From NCBI GenBank assembly GCA_943735955.1, contig OX030961.1, positions 8,544,420-8,608,419 on the forward strand: a stretch of 64,000 nucleotides of DNA, written 5' to 3'. The DNA is from Piscicola geometra. Its lineage: Eukaryota; Annelida; Clitellata; Hirudinida; Piscicolidae. How positions within the stretch are numbered: the first letter of the stretch is position 1; the number at the start of each line of letters is the position of its first letter. Positions 40,931 to 62,433 of this stretch are shown piece by piece. The position numbers were made by a program, and so were the translations under genes. The notes beneath the pieces are model-generated. The model did not search any database. It was not told the origin of the DNA and saw nothing but the letters and a program-made list of their open reading frames with translations.

Positions 40931-43171
40931 TTAAGAAATACAGTGAGGCGTTTCGATGTAGAAAATGCCATGGTGTTGAGGATTGGCTGAGTAACCCATG
41001 AATTGGGAGGACTCTTGACACGATGACTGAAAAATTAAAAGTCAATAAGATATCTTTTCATTCCATCTATGACCTAGTCAAGCTTTAAGTATGTTCAAAA
41101 ATATTTATAAAAAACAATTAATCGTTTTTGTAAAGTGAAAAGATTTACCCAATCCTCAAGTCTTTCACATTTCTTTGCCTCAAAGCATGGATGGTTGATA
41201 CTGTCCGTGAAAAAACTCACAGCATAGTCGTGACTGCACAAACGGTTCACAGCTGAGAGATTATAGATAAATTTTTTTACACGTTGCAATAATTTTGCCG
41301 CAAACATAATCTCTCGAACGCTATTTAAATTCTTTATTTTATAATAGTCCTTGAAAAAGTATTTTTAACCTGCACAATCTGGTTGTCTTTTGCCTCCATT
41401 GACGTAGAAGTCAGCATGGCCAAGGGGCTCGAAGGTGCCTAGAAGCTCTTCAGCGTGCACCACGTCCACGAAATCTGCTGCTTCCTTTCTAAAAACTGAG
41501 ACAATACATTTGATGTTTTTTCTTATCTTTTTGTTGTATTTAAAAGATCATATCCAGTTTAAAATTTATAAACAACAGTTTTTCTTACTGAATTCTGGAA
41601 GACTGGCTGATTTGAAATATGGACCAGCAGGATCTAGAGCTATATTGGTTTTAAACTAAGGTTTTTAATCGAAAAAATTCATTTAAAACGATTAAAAGTG
41701 ACAGTAAAACTTTCACACTAAAAATATAACTCATATTGATAAATCTACAAAAACCCGGTTGAGGATATTGTTAAGAAAGAGCACCTAGGCACCTGTGAGG
41801 CGGTCGAGGTGGGTCCTCCTGGCCACCTGCTGACACGCGTGCGCTCCGATGCTGTAGCCGATGCACCACACGTAAGGCGCCTCCCTCCTCGAAGCCTTTA
41901 TCTTCTCGATCACCTGCAGAAAGTTTTATCTTCAAGTTCCAAACAATTCGAGAAAATCTGTGAATTAACATGTTAAAGTGTGCTGTTACAAACTTTCAAA
42001 TATTTATTTTATTATTATTTTAATTCTATACGGCACTTTGGCGATGTGGGCTCCAGCTGTGCGAGTGTCCGACACCGTTTTGTAATACACTGGAGTTATT
42101 GTCATTTTTTCCCAGTTCACCAGAATAACTCTTGCGTTTTCCTGAAAGAAATTCGAAAAAGAGAGTATTAGTCGAAAGCAGATCAGCAATTTTTCTTTGA
42201 AAACAAAACAGTTTTCCATTGAGAAGGATTAATAAATTCCGTCATTAAAAATCTATTCCTATTTTCTTACCGCTTTAATAGTTTTTTTCTTTATTTTTTT
42301 GTTCTTTTTATAATTTCTTTTTTTGCATCATTTCAAGTTTCATTATACGTAAGTACGAATTATGATTTATAAAGATTGTTTTGAGTAGTTTTTTATAGGA
42401 AATGTATTTAAAACATCTATTTGGAAAAAATATTCAAATGAAATCTAATTTTAGCTTATAAATTAATATTTTGAATATTTTCAAACTTCAAGTGTAGATA
42501 AGCACATGTAAAATATTTCTGCACTAACGACCTTTGATTTATGCACTAAAAATAACCATTAAAACAGCCTATTTTAGTCTTTAAAGTAACAATCAACTTT
42601 TTTTGTTGAATACCTTTTTAAGAAATTCAACTTGCATTTTGATGGACCATCCCCGTTCGTTGTCGTTCAGCCAGCCATGCACGATGAAGATGACTTTTTC
42701 ATCCTCTTGGAATAAATCCTGCGATTAAATTTTCATTCATCTTCTAAAATTAATTAATTGTCTTTTCATTATCCTCAAAGAAATTTATTCCTCGTTAAAT
42801 AACGGCACTGGGACTTTAAAGCCCGACTGAGCGTACCACAGGAACGTCATCCAGAGTGAAGACGGTACCACTGCTTCCATGTGCCCTCGTCCAGAGTTCG
42901 TACTTGGGAGCAAATTCTCCTTCGGGACAGTGCGGACGAGGAATGACAGGGAAGGAAATCCTCGAATCGAAACACTCGTCAATCGACGAACAGCATCTCT
43001 CAGATCTGTCGTCAGTGAAAAACTGATGAATCTCGAAACGAATTTTCACTGATTCAATGCATTCATTGAAGTTATAGCTCAATAAAATAAGAATTTAAAC
43101 CTTCTTAAGGAGCTGAGAAAGGAGCTAACGTTGACGATGCATAAAAGAAAAATGAAGCTGAACGCAAGCAT
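40931..43171 (-). CDS. Pancreatic-lipase-family enzyme C (secreted, short lid)
   Basis: Nine exons: 43171-43101, 43005-42837, 42718-42614, 42141-42037, 41913-41793, 41639-41589, 41495-41370, 41252-41149, 41026-40931. This gives 315 residues. Signal peptide [15 protein letters not shown], then [22 protein letters not shown] (Ser), LDPAGPYF (Asp), CSHDYA (His), ending TPHCIS. The mini-lid is AAVNRL between two Cys, different in sequence from A and B but of the same length. The exon 2 acceptor could lie nine bases downstream. The exon 4 donor (GTGCCG) is weak but is the only one in phase. Confidence 0.92.
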
Positions 43172-43835
43172 TTTCTAAAGAAATTTATTATTAAAACAAG
43201 TATTGAACGAATATTTCGAAATATTTAAAAAGTACAGATCGAACTTATTTAATCGAGCAAATCTTTACAATTTTTCCAGTTGTAACTACTAACAGAAAGA
43301 TAGAAATCTCTTTTGCCATTGGAAGACTTTATAATGTGGACTTTGAATTTGTTTTGAAAAACATTGTTTAAATGGTCGCATCATTTTTTACATACGCATA
43401 TAAAAACAAATTTACTATTTTAAGTACTTTTTTTCTGAAATTTGACAGTATATCTTGCTAAGACAGACTTAGTAAATGTGGAAAATATTTACGTTAAAAA
43501 ACGGAGTAATAGGCGCTTCCGGCATCACGACTTTACTCTGGTCCTAAGTTTCGACCCATTGTCATCCATAGTTTAAACGCAGTGACTCCAGACACTGGGA
43601 ATATTAGGTTTACTTTGGAAATCGTACTCATAATCTATGCAAATGAGATTAACGATTGACATAGACAAATTTCCTATGTTTAAATCGCTGTATGGTTATA
43701 AAACGGTATTGCTAACACGCAAAATAAAATACTTTAAATTAATAAGATTTTTTCTCCTATTAGTTTAGTTTAGAGAATTAAAAACCACGCAGATCTTTTG
43801 ACTTATTTTTATGTGATAATTTCAACTTCAATGTG
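43172..43835. other. Lipase C 5' flank, no gene seen
   Basis: AT-rich DNA with no recognised feature apart from possible promoter sequence near 43200-43280. Confidence 0.5.
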
Positions 43836-43837
43836 AA

Positions 43838-44940
43838 CAGATTTGACATTACTGAGTAAAATTATTATTAATTACTCAAAAAAGTATTCATAAAAGAAGT
43901 AAAGAAGCCTTATTTATTGTTCATTTAACGATATTACTCTCCTCAGATAGTTTGCCGAAATATATACCAGATTTGACATTACTGAGTAAAATTATTATTA
44001 CTTACTCAAAAAATTATTCGTAAAAGAAGTGGCCCATGTAATTTCGCCACTCATACTATTGTTCCATCTAATCATATTCGTAGCTTAGGATTTAATTTCG
44101 ACTCAAAATTAACTTTATCAAACCAAATTCTATCAGTCACTAAATCTTGCTATTTTCATCTCAGACGTATCAGACAATTATTACCTTACTTAGATGACCC
44201 TTCTTTAAAGATGTTAGTCTCTGCACTTGTTTTATCTCGAATTGACTATTGTAACTCACTCTATTATAATTTACCTGAAACTACTTTAAAACCATTAAAT
44301 AAAGTCTTTAATTATGCTGCTAGAGTCGTTAGCCGTACTCCTATTTATCACCACATTACACCCTCTCTCATCTTATTACATTGGCTCCCCATCAAATTTA
44401 GGATTATATTTAAAATCTGTGTTTTTATGTTTAAATTACAAAACTCCCCAGTATCCCCAATATACCTCAAATCATTAATAACTCACCCTCATAGAAGGAA
44501 TTTAAGATCATCCACTCAAAATCATTATTTCATCCCTTCCATTAATAACTCTTTTGCTAAACGTTCTTTCCATTATGCAGGTCCATATATTTGGAACTCA
44601 TTACCTCCTTATTTAACTACTTCTAAATCATTATTTACTTTTCGTAAGGATCTGAAGACATATCTGTTTAACAAATTTATTTACGAGCGCTCTTGAATTT
44701 GAAGAAAGAGCGCTATAGAAATCTATTTGATTGATTGATTGATTGAAAGAAGCCTCATTTATTGTTCATTTTACGATATATTTCGCCTCAGATAGTTTGC
44801 CGAAATATATATCGTGAACTATCATATAACTTTTTAAAAAATATGTAAAAAACAAAAAAGAAGTAAAAGAAGTCTCAGTTATTGTTCATTTTACGATATA
44901 TCTCGCCTCGGATAGTTTGCCGAAATCTAAAATAACATGG
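43838..44940. repeat. Interspersed copies of a ~70-bp unit around an L2 insertion
   Basis: AGATTTGACATTACTGAGTA with its following ~45 bp occurs at 43850 and 43972. A TTTATTGTTCATTT-ACGATAT block with CTCAGATAGTTTGCCGAAAT occurs near 43910, 44757 and 44877. The truncated L2 at 44031-44743 interrupts the series. Confidence 0.75.
44031..44743 (+). mobile_element. 5'-truncated L2 LINE copy
   Basis: Almost identical to 46713-47433, with the C-terminal RT-region signature (DYCNSLYYNLPE, LHWLPIKFR, IWNSLPPYL) and the 3' end GAAAGAGCGCTATAGAAATC plus (TTGA)n. Flanked by a short target duplication, AAAGAAG. Confidence 0.93.
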
Positions 44941-45229
44941 CCGCTTCTTGTTATTGTTAGAAACCAACAATCAGCTGATTCAAGAAATAAATAAACATTG
45001 CCATCAGCTGTTTTTATATTGCTATGTCTATGCTTCCGAGTACGCTTTCCAAAGTATCTCGGAATATTATAATGATGGTTGGTAGGTAATTAAGTAAATA
45101 AATAAATCAATATTTTTATATAAATGCTTTAAAAAAGTATAACAAAAACCGCAGACTATATTTAATATTATTGTAAATATTCACAAAAATTTTTGTCGAA
45201 GTTTGTTTTAAATTTATTTTTAGAACATC

Positions 45230-47433
45230 CATTTGGCGCCATAAACGAAACGAAACGAAACGAAACGATCTTATAAAATTTAATAAGGACACATTTACTC
45301 TACTATTTAAATATTTTAGTTTCAATGGTTTCACTGATGTTTATGAGTTTCTTACATGTTTTAATGATTCTATTTTTTCAATTCTTGATATCATTTTACC
45401 TTTAAACTTGCGCTCATGTCGTCTGCTGTCGAAACGGTCTCCGTGGTTCGACAGTGAATGTGCGACTCTGAAACGGGTTGCACGTAGACATGAGCGTAAG
45501 TTTAGGTCTCATAGTTCTTCCTTTAATTATAACCTTTACTTGTCTTCTCTTAACCAATACAAATCTATATTATTCTCTAAGCACTGTAATTATTTTAGAA
45601 TTTCTATAGTCAACGCTTCTTCTTCAAAGAATCGTTGGCAGTCACTTTCTAAATTATTAAATAAAAACCTTCCACCTCCTTCATCTTTCTCTTCTCAAGA
45701 TTATCATAATTACATAACAAGTAAAGTAGAAACAATAAGGTCTAATTTTAACAATAATACCTCTATTCCTAGCCCTATTAATTATATTAACAATAGTGAA
45801 TTTAATTTTGTCAGTTTTTCTTCAATTTCTCTACCTGACCTGTCCTTAATTATTAATTCCATGTCTACATCTACCTGTTCTCTTGACATAATTCCAACTT
45901 ATTTGATTAAAGAATTGTCTGATATTTTTTACCCTATAATTCTTTTCATTGTTAATCTGTCTCTCTCTACATCTAAATTTCTGACTTTATACAAAGCTTC
46001 TGTTATCATACCTACTTTAAAAAATAATTCATTAGACCCTACTCAAATTTCTAACTATAGACCTATTTCCAATCTAACATTCATATCTAAAATAATAGAA
46101 AAGGTAGTCTATCAACAAATCTATTCATATTTAAATGCTAACTCTCTTATACCTTATTCACAATCTGGTTTTCGTTTAGGTCATAACTGTGAATCATCCC
46201 TCTTAAAACTCTATAATGATCTTATTTACGCCTTTGATAACAAAAAATTTTCTGTACTTGTTTGTTTAGATTATTCGGCTGCTTTTGACACTGTAGACCA
46301 CTCCTTATTACTACTATTACTAAAAAATAAGTTCAATATTAAGGATTCCTCGTTTTTATGGATTAAGTCATATTTATCTAATAGATCTGTTTATGTTTCT
46401 TTAAATCACTGTACCTCTACCCCATCTACTTACTCATATGGTGTTCCTCAAGGTTCTATTCTTGGTCCTTTGTTCTTTATTCTATACTTCTCTGAATTAT
46501 CTTCTATCATTTCCTCTCATTCTCTCAACTCCCTATCCTATGCTGACGATTCGCAGTTATATGTCAGCTTCGATACATCATCATATAATACTGTTATGTC
46601 GTCTATATGTTCATGTCTATTATCTATTGAAAATTGGTCTAGCTCAATGTCTCTAAAATTGAATCCACTAAAGTTTGAACTTATATTTTTTGATAAAAAT
46701 GGTAAACTAATTAATGGCCCATGTAATTTCGCCACTCATACTATTGTTCCATCTAATCATATTCGTAGCTTAGGATTTATTTTCGACTCAAAATTAACCT
46801 TATCAAACCAAATTCTATCAGTCACTAAATCTTGCTATTTTCATCTCAGACGTATCAGACAATTATTACCTTACTTAGATGACCCTTCTTTAAAGATGTT
46901 AGTCTCTGCACTTGTTTTATCTCGAATTGACTATTGTAACTCACTCTATTATAATTTACCTGAAACTACTTTAAAACCATTAAATAAAGTATTTAATTAT
47001 GCTGCTAGAGTCGTTAGCCGTACTCCTATTTATCTCCACATTACACCCTCTCTCATCTTATTACATTGGCTCCCCATCAAATTTAGGATTATATTTAAAA
47101 TCTGTGTTTTTATGTTTAAATTACAAAACTCCCCAGTATCCCCAATATACCTCAAATCATTAATAACTCACCCTCATAGAAGGAATTTAAGATCATCCAC
47201 TCAAAATCATTATTTCATCCCTTCCATTAATAACTCTTTTGCTAAACGTTCTTTCCATTATGCAGGTCCATATATTTGGAACTCATTACCTCCTTATTTA
47301 ACTACTTCTAAATCATTATTTACTTTTCGTAAGGATCTGAAGACATATCTGTTTAACAAATTTATTTACGAGCGCTCTTGAATTTGAAGAAAGAGCGCTA
47401 TAGAAATCTATTTGATTGATTGATTGATTGATC
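45230..47433 (+). mobile_element. L2-clade LINE, 5'-truncated, with long reverse-transcriptase ORF
   Basis: An open frame of about 700 codons (to the stop at 47379-47381) covers the linker after the lost endonuclease, the full reverse transcriptase and the C-terminal region. RT motifs are SNLTFISKIIEKV, SGFRLGHNCESSLL, LDYSAAFDTVDHSLL, GVPQGSILGPLFF and the catalytic SYADDSQLY. The C-terminal DYCNSLYY / LHWLP / WNSLP signature is that of L2. The 3' end is AGAGCGCTATAGAAATCTAT plus (TTGA)n. The N-terminal APE endonuclease and 5' UTR are missing, and the element starts at a short ACGAA repeat. The ORF is undamaged, so the insertion is recent, but it cannot move on its own. Confidence 0.93.
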
Positions 47434-47894
47434 TTTTATTTGCTCCTTAGAATCAAATTTCAAATAAGTTTGATAATAAGAAGACTGTGATGGCTGTGAT
47501 CGAGCTCAATCATGAGCTCATCTAGCACAGTCACCTTGACATGAATGTTCAAAGTTTCAAATGATTATCTTAAATACTACATTATAAAAAAATAAAAATA
47601 TATAAATAAAATAAAATAAAAAATAAAAATATATAATATAAATAAATAAAAAATAAATTTTAATAATCAAATATCTACAGATTAAAAAATACCATAGTAA
47701 CATAATTTCAATGCAAAGCAATTTAAATCATAAAAGACAGAAACATTATTGTTCACTTAAATACATCCTCACATGCAAAATGTTTCATATCGGCTCATAA
47801 AAACTACGTGACGATATTACACAGGTTATCTATATCTTACAATTATATACATGTATTATACGTACAGTATATGAAATTACCTAACCACTATTTA
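47434..47894. other. AT-rich spacer
   Basis: Contains a short ATAAAATAAA repeat at 47585-47660; nothing else recognised. Confidence 0.5.
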
Positions 47895-47916
47895 TTAAAA
47901 AAACTTTAATCTTTTT

Positions 47917-48255
47917 TTAAAAATCAGCAATCGATGTAGTCTTGTATTGGAATCCACTCTTAAGAATGGCATTCCAAGACCGAGGACCTTTGCAAAATAT
48001 ATGCATGTATAAAATATTAGTTCTCGATTTATTTGATTGCAAATAATTAAACATTCTGTTACTTGTTACATGCTTATAATAGTTATCAAATGCAATCGGC
48101 AATTTATTATTAAGTTGTTTATACACAAAAATCAATGCAAGATAGATATTTAATTGAGTGAAATTAAGATTATTTGTTGTGGTGAATAATTCCTTTGTGT
48201 GCGACCTTATCTTTGACATGGTGATAATCCTGATGGCTCTTTTCATCATTAGTTT
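47917..48255 (-). mobile_element. C-terminal fragment of a second LINE type
   Basis: The minus-strand frame (KRAIRIITMSKIRSHTKELF, GPRSWNAILK) resembles the region after the reverse transcriptase in Jockey/CR1-type LINEs and is unlike the L2 copies here. The rest of the element is absent. Confidence 0.65.
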
Positions 48256-48290
48256 GACAGGATTGAATTACGGATTAGGATATTATCGAG

Positions 48291-50413
48291 ATGGCTGAAA
48301 TCACCGAAAAAGTTGAATTTTCAGTTGGAGATGAATTTAATTCTTATGATCAGTTTAGAGAAAAATTAACACTGTACGAAAATTCAAATTTCATTAATAC
48401 ATCAGTTATGAACTCTAGTTCTCTTGCGCGTGCTCGAAAGCTGCAACCAAATCGAGATTTTAGGTGAGATATTAATTTATAATAATTATCAAATTAACAT
48501 CATCTTCTAAGTAATGTCATTTTCAGTGAGGATCTCTAGTATTCTTACGTGAGGTTCGGTTGCCAGCATTCCGGCATGTACATACCAAAGGGTAATGGCC
48601 ACCGTAAAATTCTCAAGTAAGTGAATGCTTGAACCTACAAAATATACATATCTTCATTATTATATCTACCTTACTTTTAGATCCGGGAAGAAAAATTGTC
48701 CGTTTCAAATTAATCTTGTTTCATCTATGGATGGCAAAAGCCTGGTTATCAAAAAGATAAAGTCAGAGCACAACCACCCCATCATTCCTCAAGCATTTGC
48801 CCATACCAGTAAACAGCGCATTCTTCCTGAGGCAACTAAAGAAAAGGTATATTCCATGCTAAAGTTAGGCGCTAATCCAACTAAATTAAAACAGTATCTG
48901 ATGGAAGAGACAGGCAAGGTGATGGTCATTTTTAAAACTATGTAAAATTGTGCTTTTCTATATACCTCTTTTTTATTATATTGAGTTTCAAATAAGGAGG
49001 TATATTACAATCATTTTGTTTTTCAGATTGTGACCAACAAGGACATTCACAATATCCGGACTCAGTGGAAACAAAAATTACCCTATACCTCACCGCTGCA
49101 ATGCGTGCTTGATATTCTAGAGTCAACAAAAGGTTCTATTACAGACTATGGATATGGAATTGTCCAATACATCTATTTCTGTTGTAACAGGAAGTGCAGT
49201 ACAACAGAAGCGTTGTATTTCAGCTTCAGAGAAATTTAGAAAGGCTGGATTAATTACCAACGCAATGCAACAGTTATTATCTGAGACAGGTACTTTTAAG
49301 GAAATTTAACTATATAATTCGAATTTTAAATGTTGTTTTCAATTATATCTAATAGTTTTTAAAATATTATAATTAGTTAACATCTATATCTTAAGGAACG
49401 GAAATGTTTGAAATAAGAATGGATGAAATGCGTCAAATGTTGCATCGATGGGCCAACAATAAGGACGCTAAACCCATTCGACCACCCAAGCATGAAGAAC
49501 CCACTTCTACATCATCTACAATTGAAAGAATCTATGATTCGGAGGGTAAATATCTTAATATCAATTTCAGTTTTGAAATTTATTGATGCTTGTATACCTC
49601 TATTTAATAATAAAGTTTATTATTTATTTAGAATGAACTAAATAAAACAACATCCACAAAATGCAGATTCCAGCTTAATGAGTTCAGAGAAAATGCAAAA
49701 TGGTGATGCCAAACATCCTTCAAACTCATCCGAGCCTCCCAGAGCTGCTTCCACTGGACAGCCCAACTTCTCTTCTAATCAGGTCTTTAAAAAAAGTCAA
49801 CCTTCGATCCAGGAAGATCATGGAATGGTGGAGTTGTTCAGTCCAGTCAATCAGTCATCTACTGCTCTTGCAATGTTTGATGAGCAACAGCAGCAACAAC
49901 AAAACATGCAGAACAACAATAAAAACAGTAGAATGATGAATCCTCCTTCAAACCAACCCCCTTCTCAACAATCCCAACAACAGCAGCAGCAACCTTCTCT
50001 TTCTGAGATGCCATGTCTCCCTTTCCACCAGGCCACCCCCAGAAGAACAGACCTCCAATGATTCATTCTCAGGGCATGATGCCAGACAATATGCTCCTAG
50101 GAGGGAACTTGCCAGGCATTCGACCATACAACCAAGACCCCATAAAGCACATCACTTCAACAACATCTACAGTTGAAGATATCCACGAAAATGAAGGTAA
50201 ATTCTGATTTTTTAAATTCTATATGGCTGCTATATCATTATTTTATGATTTATTCACCCTATATGTTTCCCTGGGAACGCAAGAAGTGACGGTTACGACC
50301 TCGTCACCTTTCTCTGGGCAACTCCATTTGCCCACAAAGAGGAAGAAAAGAGGTCGTCCGAAGGGAAACCAGCTGACCTCAATTGGACTTCCAAAAAAAA
50401 GAAAACTTCAATA
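48291..50413 (+). pseudogene. Decayed FAR1/ZSWIM3-like (MULE-derived) gene
   Basis: Exons fit in phase: 48291-48463, 48527-48616, 48681-48918, 49027-49132, 49147-49289, 49396-49545, 49667-50201, 50290-50413. The start encodes a FAR1-type DNA-binding domain (EFNSYDQFREKL, FGCQHSG, CPFQI, SEHNHP). The end encodes an AT-hook-like basic tail (KKRGRPKGNQLTSIGLPKK), as in ZSWIM3-like transposase-derived proteins. Three faults are seen. There is an in-frame TAG at 48537-48539. The transposase and SWIM core is missing: only ~14 bp separate the donor and acceptor at 49132/49147. A frameshift lies near 50000 inside exon 7. Exon 7 is a Gln/Pro/Ser-rich segment whose 3' end (TSTTSTVEDIHENEG) is a diverged duplicate of the end of exon 6 (TSTSSTIERIYDSEG). 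Confidence 0.65.
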
Positions 50414-51371
50414 ATCTTCTATATAATTATATATAATTTTATATAAAAATAATATTTCAACTATATTATCAATTATATAAATTATGCTTTTGAATAAAAT
50501 AAATTTAAACTTTTAAAATGTCTTTTGAAAAAAAAACTCGAAAAATTTGTGAATCATTATATAAACAGTTTACTATAGAAATTTACACCTTAACCTGACT
50601 AGCTCTACCTGTACAAAAGCTCTATTAATACAAATGCCTTGCGTATAATTCACTAAATCGTGATCGTTCGAAAATTAGGGGCTTTTTTTATTTTCTGTGA
50701 ATTGATCAGTTTGATCATTTAACTAATATGACCAAATACAATAACGAAGGTTTGTTTTAGTGATAAATCATTTATAATTTTTAAAATTTTAATAGGAGCC
50801 TTTTACACAACAAATGGCTTAGGTTTTTGAAATATTTTTTCAACATAAATCAGATTTATACTTTTTAAAAGGCCAAATTAATTTTGTGCTGTGTTGAGAC
50901 ATTAAAAAAGTATTGATATGTGATAATATTAAAACATTAAAAATAACTTATTCTAACATTTCTATTATTTTTTACTAATATTGTTTCAGATACTCTAAAA
51001 ATTGATTAATATGAAACAGGTTATGCTGTGACAGAACAGCCTGGCCATGGTGAACACTAATTCCAATTTTTATTTAGTATTTACTCATTTTAAAACTAAA
51101 TATTAAAATGTATTCATATATTATTTTTTAAAGTATTAGTAATGTTATTTATATAACAAAAAATATGGTATTACTTGAAAAAATTAAATTCACATACAAA
51201 TTTATATTAATATAAATTAATTATTGGATAAAAAAACATACATTTCTTGATAATAAAAAAATCACATTGTATGACAGTTCAAGTCTGTTTAACATATACT
51301 CCAAGTATACCTCCTAGCTTTTGATAATGATCTTTTTATTAAATACCCCCCCAACTCGACCACCTGTCAAG
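50414..51371. other. AT-rich DNA, no gene seen
   Basis: No coding signal recognised. The 5' exons of the scramblase must lie upstream of 51372 but were not identified; the Pro/Met-rich frame at 50013-50140 (SPFPPGHPQKNRPPM) is one candidate. Confidence 0.45.
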
Positions 51372-59481
<8,110 letters not shown>

Positions 59482-59960
59482 GTGTGTAGAACCTTCTCCT
59501 CGCATCAAACCTCCATGCATGCACATTCGTTGACTGTCCCCTATAGACCACTGCGCAAACTCTTGTTGTCAACTTTTTTAATCGCCTGTGGTTTCTTTAC
59601 TGCTGTTGTTTGTCTGTCTTTTTAGAGAGAAGGAAGGAGAGGGGGAGGATAGCTGGAAAGAAGAAGAGGAAGAAGACGTGAGAGATTCGTCGTTGAAATG
59701 CCTTCACTCCACTCCAAACTTCCCTCCAGATTGCACGTTTCACTCCACTCTCACTCCACTCCTCACTCCACTCTTCACTCCACTCCTCACTCCACTCCTC
59801 ACTCCACTCCTCATTTGAGAGTACCTACAATGACTGGCAAAATAGAGGCCGTGCCTAATGACAGACCTGCAAAGTGGAAATTCCCGTGTTTCCGCGCCAG
59901 TAAATCAATTTATAATTTCTTAACCACAATCAGTTCTGTCATTTCGCTGATTTCGTTTGT
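59482..59960 (+). other. Scramblase 3' UTR and flank
   Basis: No second gene. Contains a short CTCACTCCACTC repeat at 59745-59812. The poly(A) signal was not fixed. Confidence 0.5.
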
Positions 59961-59961
59961 A

Positions 59962-60946
59962 ATACATACATACATACATACATACATACATACATACATA
60001 CATACATACATACATACATACATACATACATACATACATACATACATACATACATACATACATACATACATACATACATACATACATACATACATACATA
60101 CATACATACATACATACATACATACATACATACATACATACATACATACATACATACATACATACATACATACATACATACATACATACATACATACATA
60201 CATACATACATACATACATACATACATACATACATACATACATACATACATACATACATACATACATACATACATACATACATACATACATACATACATA
60301 CATACATACATACATACATACATACATACATACATACATACATACATACATACATACATACATACATACATACATACATACATACATACATACATACATA
60401 CATACATACATACATACATACATACATACATACATACATACATACATACATACATACATACATACATACATACATACATACATACATACATACATACATA
60501 CATACATACATACATACATACATACATACATACATACATACATACATACATACATACATACATACATACATACATACATACATACATAAATACATACATA
60601 CATACATACAAACATACATACATACATACATGCATACATACATACATACATACATACATACATACATACATACATACATACATACATACATACATACATA
60701 CATACATACATACATACATACATACATACATACATACATACATACATACATACATACATACATACATACATACATACATACATACATACATACATACATA
60801 CATACATACATACATACATACATACATACATACATACATACATACATACATACATACATACATACATACATACATACATACATACATACATACATACATA
60901 CATACATACATACATACATACATACATACATACATACATACATACA

Positions 60947-60975
<29 letters not shown>
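59962..60975. repeat. (CATA)n tetranucleotide repeat, about 1 kb
   Basis: Roughly 250 nearly perfect CATA units with four or five interruptions between 60588 and 60630. Long reading frames across it are artefacts. Confidence 0.98.
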
Positions 60976-60980
<5 letters not shown>

Positions 60981-62433
60981 CACACATACATACACATATA
61001 TATACATAAATACAGACACGAACTCGATAAAGCACTCAGAGGCCTCTATGATCAGTCTTTTCAGCTCGCTTCCACGCGTGTGCTTGTGTTCCAACTGATG
61101 TTTCAGAGTTTAACTTCCATGCTTGGTGGTTGTGTGGCAGCTTCAGAAGTTTGTATGCTCCACGTCGGTTGTGACTCGCTGTATTTGTTTGTGCAATCTA
61201 TGTTCGTTCATGCATAGCGAGAGAGCGTCGATTAATCTCCATGAGATATGCATTCACACATAAATGCTTCACCAATTCATTCATCACACATTAATGCGTC
61301 ACAAATTCACACATTCATCACTACAGGTACAAAAGCTCATGTCTTCTTATTCATATCTGTCTCTTAAATCTACTTCAATTGTCTTTTAAGTGTTTACTCA
61401 AATGCTGCACTGGCTCAAGGCATGACTGCTTCGCTTGCAACATTTCATTTAGCAAGAATTTCAATTTCAAAGTTCAAAACTTCATACTCTGTTTCCTTCG
61501 AATTTCATGCGATCTGATCTATTGCTATAGTATACTATGCAGCAAACACTGACAACCACCCACAAACCACTCTGCTATGTCTCGCCATTAAACTTTTTAA
61601 AGGACGATATTTTGAAAAACAATTTACTTTTAGTTCTGATGAGGATTGACTTTCAAATGACATTTAGTGCTTGTTTCATGTCGCTTGGCATTTGACCCTG
61701 CATTTCAACGGAGTTGGAAGACCAAAAAAGTCCACACTTTTAAACAACCGGTATTTATTTGGCTTGAAAGTGGATTTCTGAAACTTGCTTCTTTTTAATG
61801 CGAACTAAGAAAATGTGTTAAACGCTAACATTTTATTATTTGATAGACGCTGAAAATGAATTGTCTCTATATTATAGAGTCTTAAGCACATTGTCATTTT
61901 AAATCAGTCAATTGCATTTGTATAACGATTTTATCTAATTTAAGAGCACTCTTTAATAAATTTGTTAAATAAAACAGTTTTTAAAACCCCTATAAAATAT
62001 ATTATATTAATATATAAATTAAATAAATAAGTGTAAATCAAATAATCAATCTCATTCACATCACCACCATCATCACAGGGTCACTATCATGACCAGTATA
62101 GCATCTTCACCACAGCACCACCTTCCTACCATAGCATTTTAATATTGGACACACTTCATATTTGAATATTTACTGTGGCGCAGGGCGAATAAAGTAAAGC
62201 TTATTCGAGTGTTTGTTGATGCAGGAGGGTAGCTCAAACGTGAACAGTGTTTGTGCTGGCGAAGCATGAAAGAACTGCCTGGCATAGAAATAAGCTCATT
62301 TTAAAAGTAATCTCTAATAGAAATTCGCTGTGCCAAAAAAGAAAAAGAAGCGATGATGATGATGATTATTATAAATCTAAAACAACAAAAAGACCTACAA
62401 TATATAACATATGTATACTATACAACTTCCAAA
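60976..62433. other. Unassigned intergenic DNA
   Basis: No domain or repeat family recognised. It should contain the 3' UTR of the SAM-domain gene near its right end. Confidence 0.45.

Noticed and set aside
59698..61217. Long ORFs on both strands over (CATA)n
   Set aside because: A tetranucleotide repeat is open in all frames when it lacks stops; there is no other coding evidence.
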